Assembly: GCA_937900755.1 (NCBI GenBank)
Contig: CALCDN010000129.1
Location: 1 to 7,515 of the forward strand
Length of the DNA: 7,515 nucleotides
Reading direction: 5' to 3'
From: an uncultured Acetobacter sp.
GTDB lineage: Bacteria; Pseudomonadota; Alphaproteobacteria; Acetobacterales; Acetobacteraceae
Position 1 is the first letter of the stretch; the number at the start of each line of letters is the position of its first letter. Below are positions 6,103-7,515 of this stretch, piece by piece. Below the pieces are notes generated by a model that was given only the letters and a program-made list of their open reading frames with translations, made no database searches and had not been told where the DNA came from. Both the position numbers and the translations under genes were made by a program.

Positions 6103-7260
6103 ATGCAGAATTTCGAGTTCTACAATCCAACCCGGATCATCTTTGGCAAGGGCACCACCGCCAGTCTGGCCGAGCATGTGCCGGTGGATGCGCGGGTACT
6201 CATCCTTTATGGCGGCGCCAGCGCCGAGAAGAACGGCACCCTGGCCGAGGTCCGCGCCGCGCTGCAAGGCCGCACGGTCCGGGAGTTTGGCGGGATCGCG
6301 CCCAACCCGACCTATGAAACACTCATGCGCGCGGTCGCTGCCATCCGCGCCGACAAACTCGACTTCCTGCTCGCCGTTGGTGGCGGATCGGTGATTGATG
6401 GCACCAAGTTCATTGCCGCCGCGGTCGATTACGAGGGGGACCCGTGGGAAATCCTGACATCCAGCGGGGCGAACGTCACGCGCGCGGTACCCTTTGGCAC
6501 CGTCCTGACCCTGCCTGCCACGGGCTCGGAGATGAACAGCTTCAGCGTGATCACGCGCGCCCAAACGCGCGAGAAACTGGCTTTTGGCTCCCCGTACGTC
6601 TTTCCGCGCTTTTCCGTGCTAGACCCGACCAGAACCTGTTCGCTTCCGCTCCGCCAGGTTGCCAACGGCGTGGTGGACTCCTTTGTCCATGTCATTGAGC
6701 AGTATCTCACCTACCCGGCCGGGGGCATGGCGCAGGATCGCTTTGCCGAGGGCCTGCTGCTAAGCCTGATCGAGATCGGCCCCAGGCTTGTCGCCCAGAC
6801 AGACAGTTACGACCTGCGCGCCAATTTCATGTGGATTGCAACGCTCGCACTCAACGGGCTGATCGGCGCTGGCGTACCGCAGGACTGGGCGACACATGTT
6901 ATCGGCCACGAACTGACCGCGCGGTACGATATCGACCATGCGCGCACACTCGCCATCGTGCTGCCCTCCATGCTACGGGTCCGCAGGGAGGCCAAGCGCG
7001 ACAAGCTCCTCCAGTATGCCCAGCGCGTGTGGAACCTGCATGCCGGCAGCGAGGACGAGCGGATTGATGCAGCCATTGCAAAGACCGAAGCGTTCTTTGA
7101 AAGCCTGGGTATTCCCACCCGCCTTTCCGCCTACACGATTGGAGCGGATGAGATAGACGCACTCGTTACCCAGCTTGAGGCACACGGCATGACAGCACTG
7201 GGCGAGGATCAGGCTGTTACCCTCGATATCAGCCACCGCGTGCTCGAAGCAGCACTCTAA
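6103..7260 (+). CDS. yqhD: YqhD-type NADPH-dependent aldehyde reductase (iron-containing alcohol dehydrogenase family)
   Basis: This is a 385-residue cytoplasmic group III metal-dependent alcohol dehydrogenase that reduces aldehydes (short-chain, glyoxal-type and lipid-peroxidation products) to alcohols with NADPH. Its length and sequence closely follow E. coli YqhD (387 residues): NPTRIIFGKG near the N-terminus, YGGAS (36-40) and VGGGSVIDGTKFIA (92-105) in the nucleotide-binding half, TLPATGSE (136-143), and the RQVANGVVDSFVH and GVPQDWATHVIGHELTA blocks in the metal-binding half. The expected metal ligands are all present: D192, H196, H265 and H279. An AAGGAG ribosome binding site lies ten bases before the ATG. 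The next gene, an ene-reductase, begins 27 nt after the stop, so the two are probably one transcript for handling reactive carbonyls. Nothing looks truncated or frameshifted. Confidence 0.96.
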   Translation: MQNFEFYNPTRIIFGKGTTASLAEHVPVDARVLILYGGASAEKNGTLAEVRAALQGRTVREFGGIAPNPTYETLMRAVAAIRADKLDFLLAVGGGSVIDGTKFIAAAVDYEGDPWEILTSSGANVTRAVPFGTVLTLPATGSEMNSFSVITRAQTREKLAFGSPYVFPRFSVLDPTRTCSLPLRQVANGVVDSFVHVIEQYLTYPAGGMAQDRFAEGLLLSLIEIGPRLVAQTDSYDLRANFMWIATLALNGLIGAGVPQDWATHVIGHELTARYDIDHARTLAIVLPSMLRVRREAKRDKLLQYAQRVWNLHAGSEDERIDAAIAKTEAFFESLGIPTRLSAYTIGADEIDALVTQLEAHGMTALGEDQAVTLDISHRVLEAAL

Positions 7261-7287
7261 CACCGCCCGGCCAGAAAAGGCACAATC

Positions 7288-7515
7288 ATGAGCAAACCTG
7301 TTCTCTTCCAGTCCACGACCTTGCGGAATCTGACCCTGCCCAACCGCATTGTCATTGCGCCCATGTGCCAATATTCGGCGGTCGAGGGCCAGATGACGGA
7401 CTGGCATCTGATCCACCTCGGATCGCTCGCACTCTCTGGCGCGGGACTGCTGACGATCGAGGCCACCGCCGTGCTGCCCGAAGGCCGGATCACCTACGCC
7501 GATGTGGGCCTGTGG
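7288..7515 (+). CDS. Old Yellow Enzyme family NADH:flavin oxidoreductase, YqjM-like (partial, 3' end outside window)
   Basis: The first 76 residues of an FMN-dependent ene-reductase are present before the window ends. The frame was read directly from the ATG at 7288, which has AAAAGG seven bases upstream. The opening LFQSTTLRNLTLPNRIVIAPMCQYSA strand-loop, the WHLIHLGS helix and the IEATAVLPEGRIT segment follow the Bacillus YqjM (thermophilic-like) subgroup. C27 and Y29 align with the YqjM residues C26 and Y28, which tune the flavin and contact the substrate. The paired histidines and the rest of the barrel lie beyond the edge. Such enzymes reduce the C=C bond of alpha,beta-unsaturated aldehydes and ketones with NAD(P)H. 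Placement 27 nt after yqhD implies an operon. Confidence 0.92.
   Translation, partial: MSKPVLFQSTTLRNLTLPNRIVIAPMCQYSAVEGQMTDWHLIHLGSLALSGAGLLTIEATAVLPEGRITYADVGLW

Overview
This 7.5-kb window is GC-rich bacterial chromosomal DNA. It carries six protein-coding genes, the last cut by the window edge. Gene content and protein style suggest an alphaproteobacterium, quite possibly an acetic acid bacterium (Acetobacteraceae, e.g. a Komagataeibacter/Gluconacetobacter-type genome). That placement is an inference from general resemblance, because there is no rRNA or marker gene here to fix it. I see no tRNA, rRNA, CRISPR array, insertion sequence, integrase or phage gene.

Left half, minus strand (read right to left). 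A carbon-nitrogen hydrolase of the YbeM/Nit type (probable deaminated-glutathione amidase) starts at 4932. It is followed after only 30 nt by a UvrA2-type ABC ATPase (4110 to 1585) that has all the UvrA nucleotide-binding and zinc motifs but lacks the UvrB-binding domain. After a 259-nt gap, which is AT-rich in part and contains two dyad elements, comes a 12-TM major facilitator efflux-type transporter (1325 to 129). A strong 14-bp inverted repeat lies just beyond it near the left edge and probably marks a transcript end. The hydrolase and the UvrA2 look like one operon. The transporter probably has its own promoter.

Right half, plus strand. A 240-nt divergent intergenic region (4933-5172) separates the hydrolase from a secreted class A acid phosphatase (5173-5946), which has a signal peptide and the complete three-part PAP2 catalytic signature. 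After 156 nt holding a perfect CTTGCA-N9-TGCAAG dyad comes a two-gene unit: a YqhD-type NADPH-dependent aldehyde reductase (6103-7260), then 27 nt later the start of a YqjM-like Old Yellow Enzyme ene-reductase (7288 to beyond the right edge). Together these two could reduce both the C=C and C=O groups of reactive enals and aldehydes.

The overall theme is housekeeping and stress-related functions: metabolite repair, DNA-damage recognition or drug protection, efflux, phosphate scavenging and carbonyl detoxification. I found no convincing evidence of an undescribed system. The points most worth following are the UvrA2 with a variant first ABC signature beside an efflux pump, the yqhD-OYE pair with its dyad, and the dyads in the intergenic regions.
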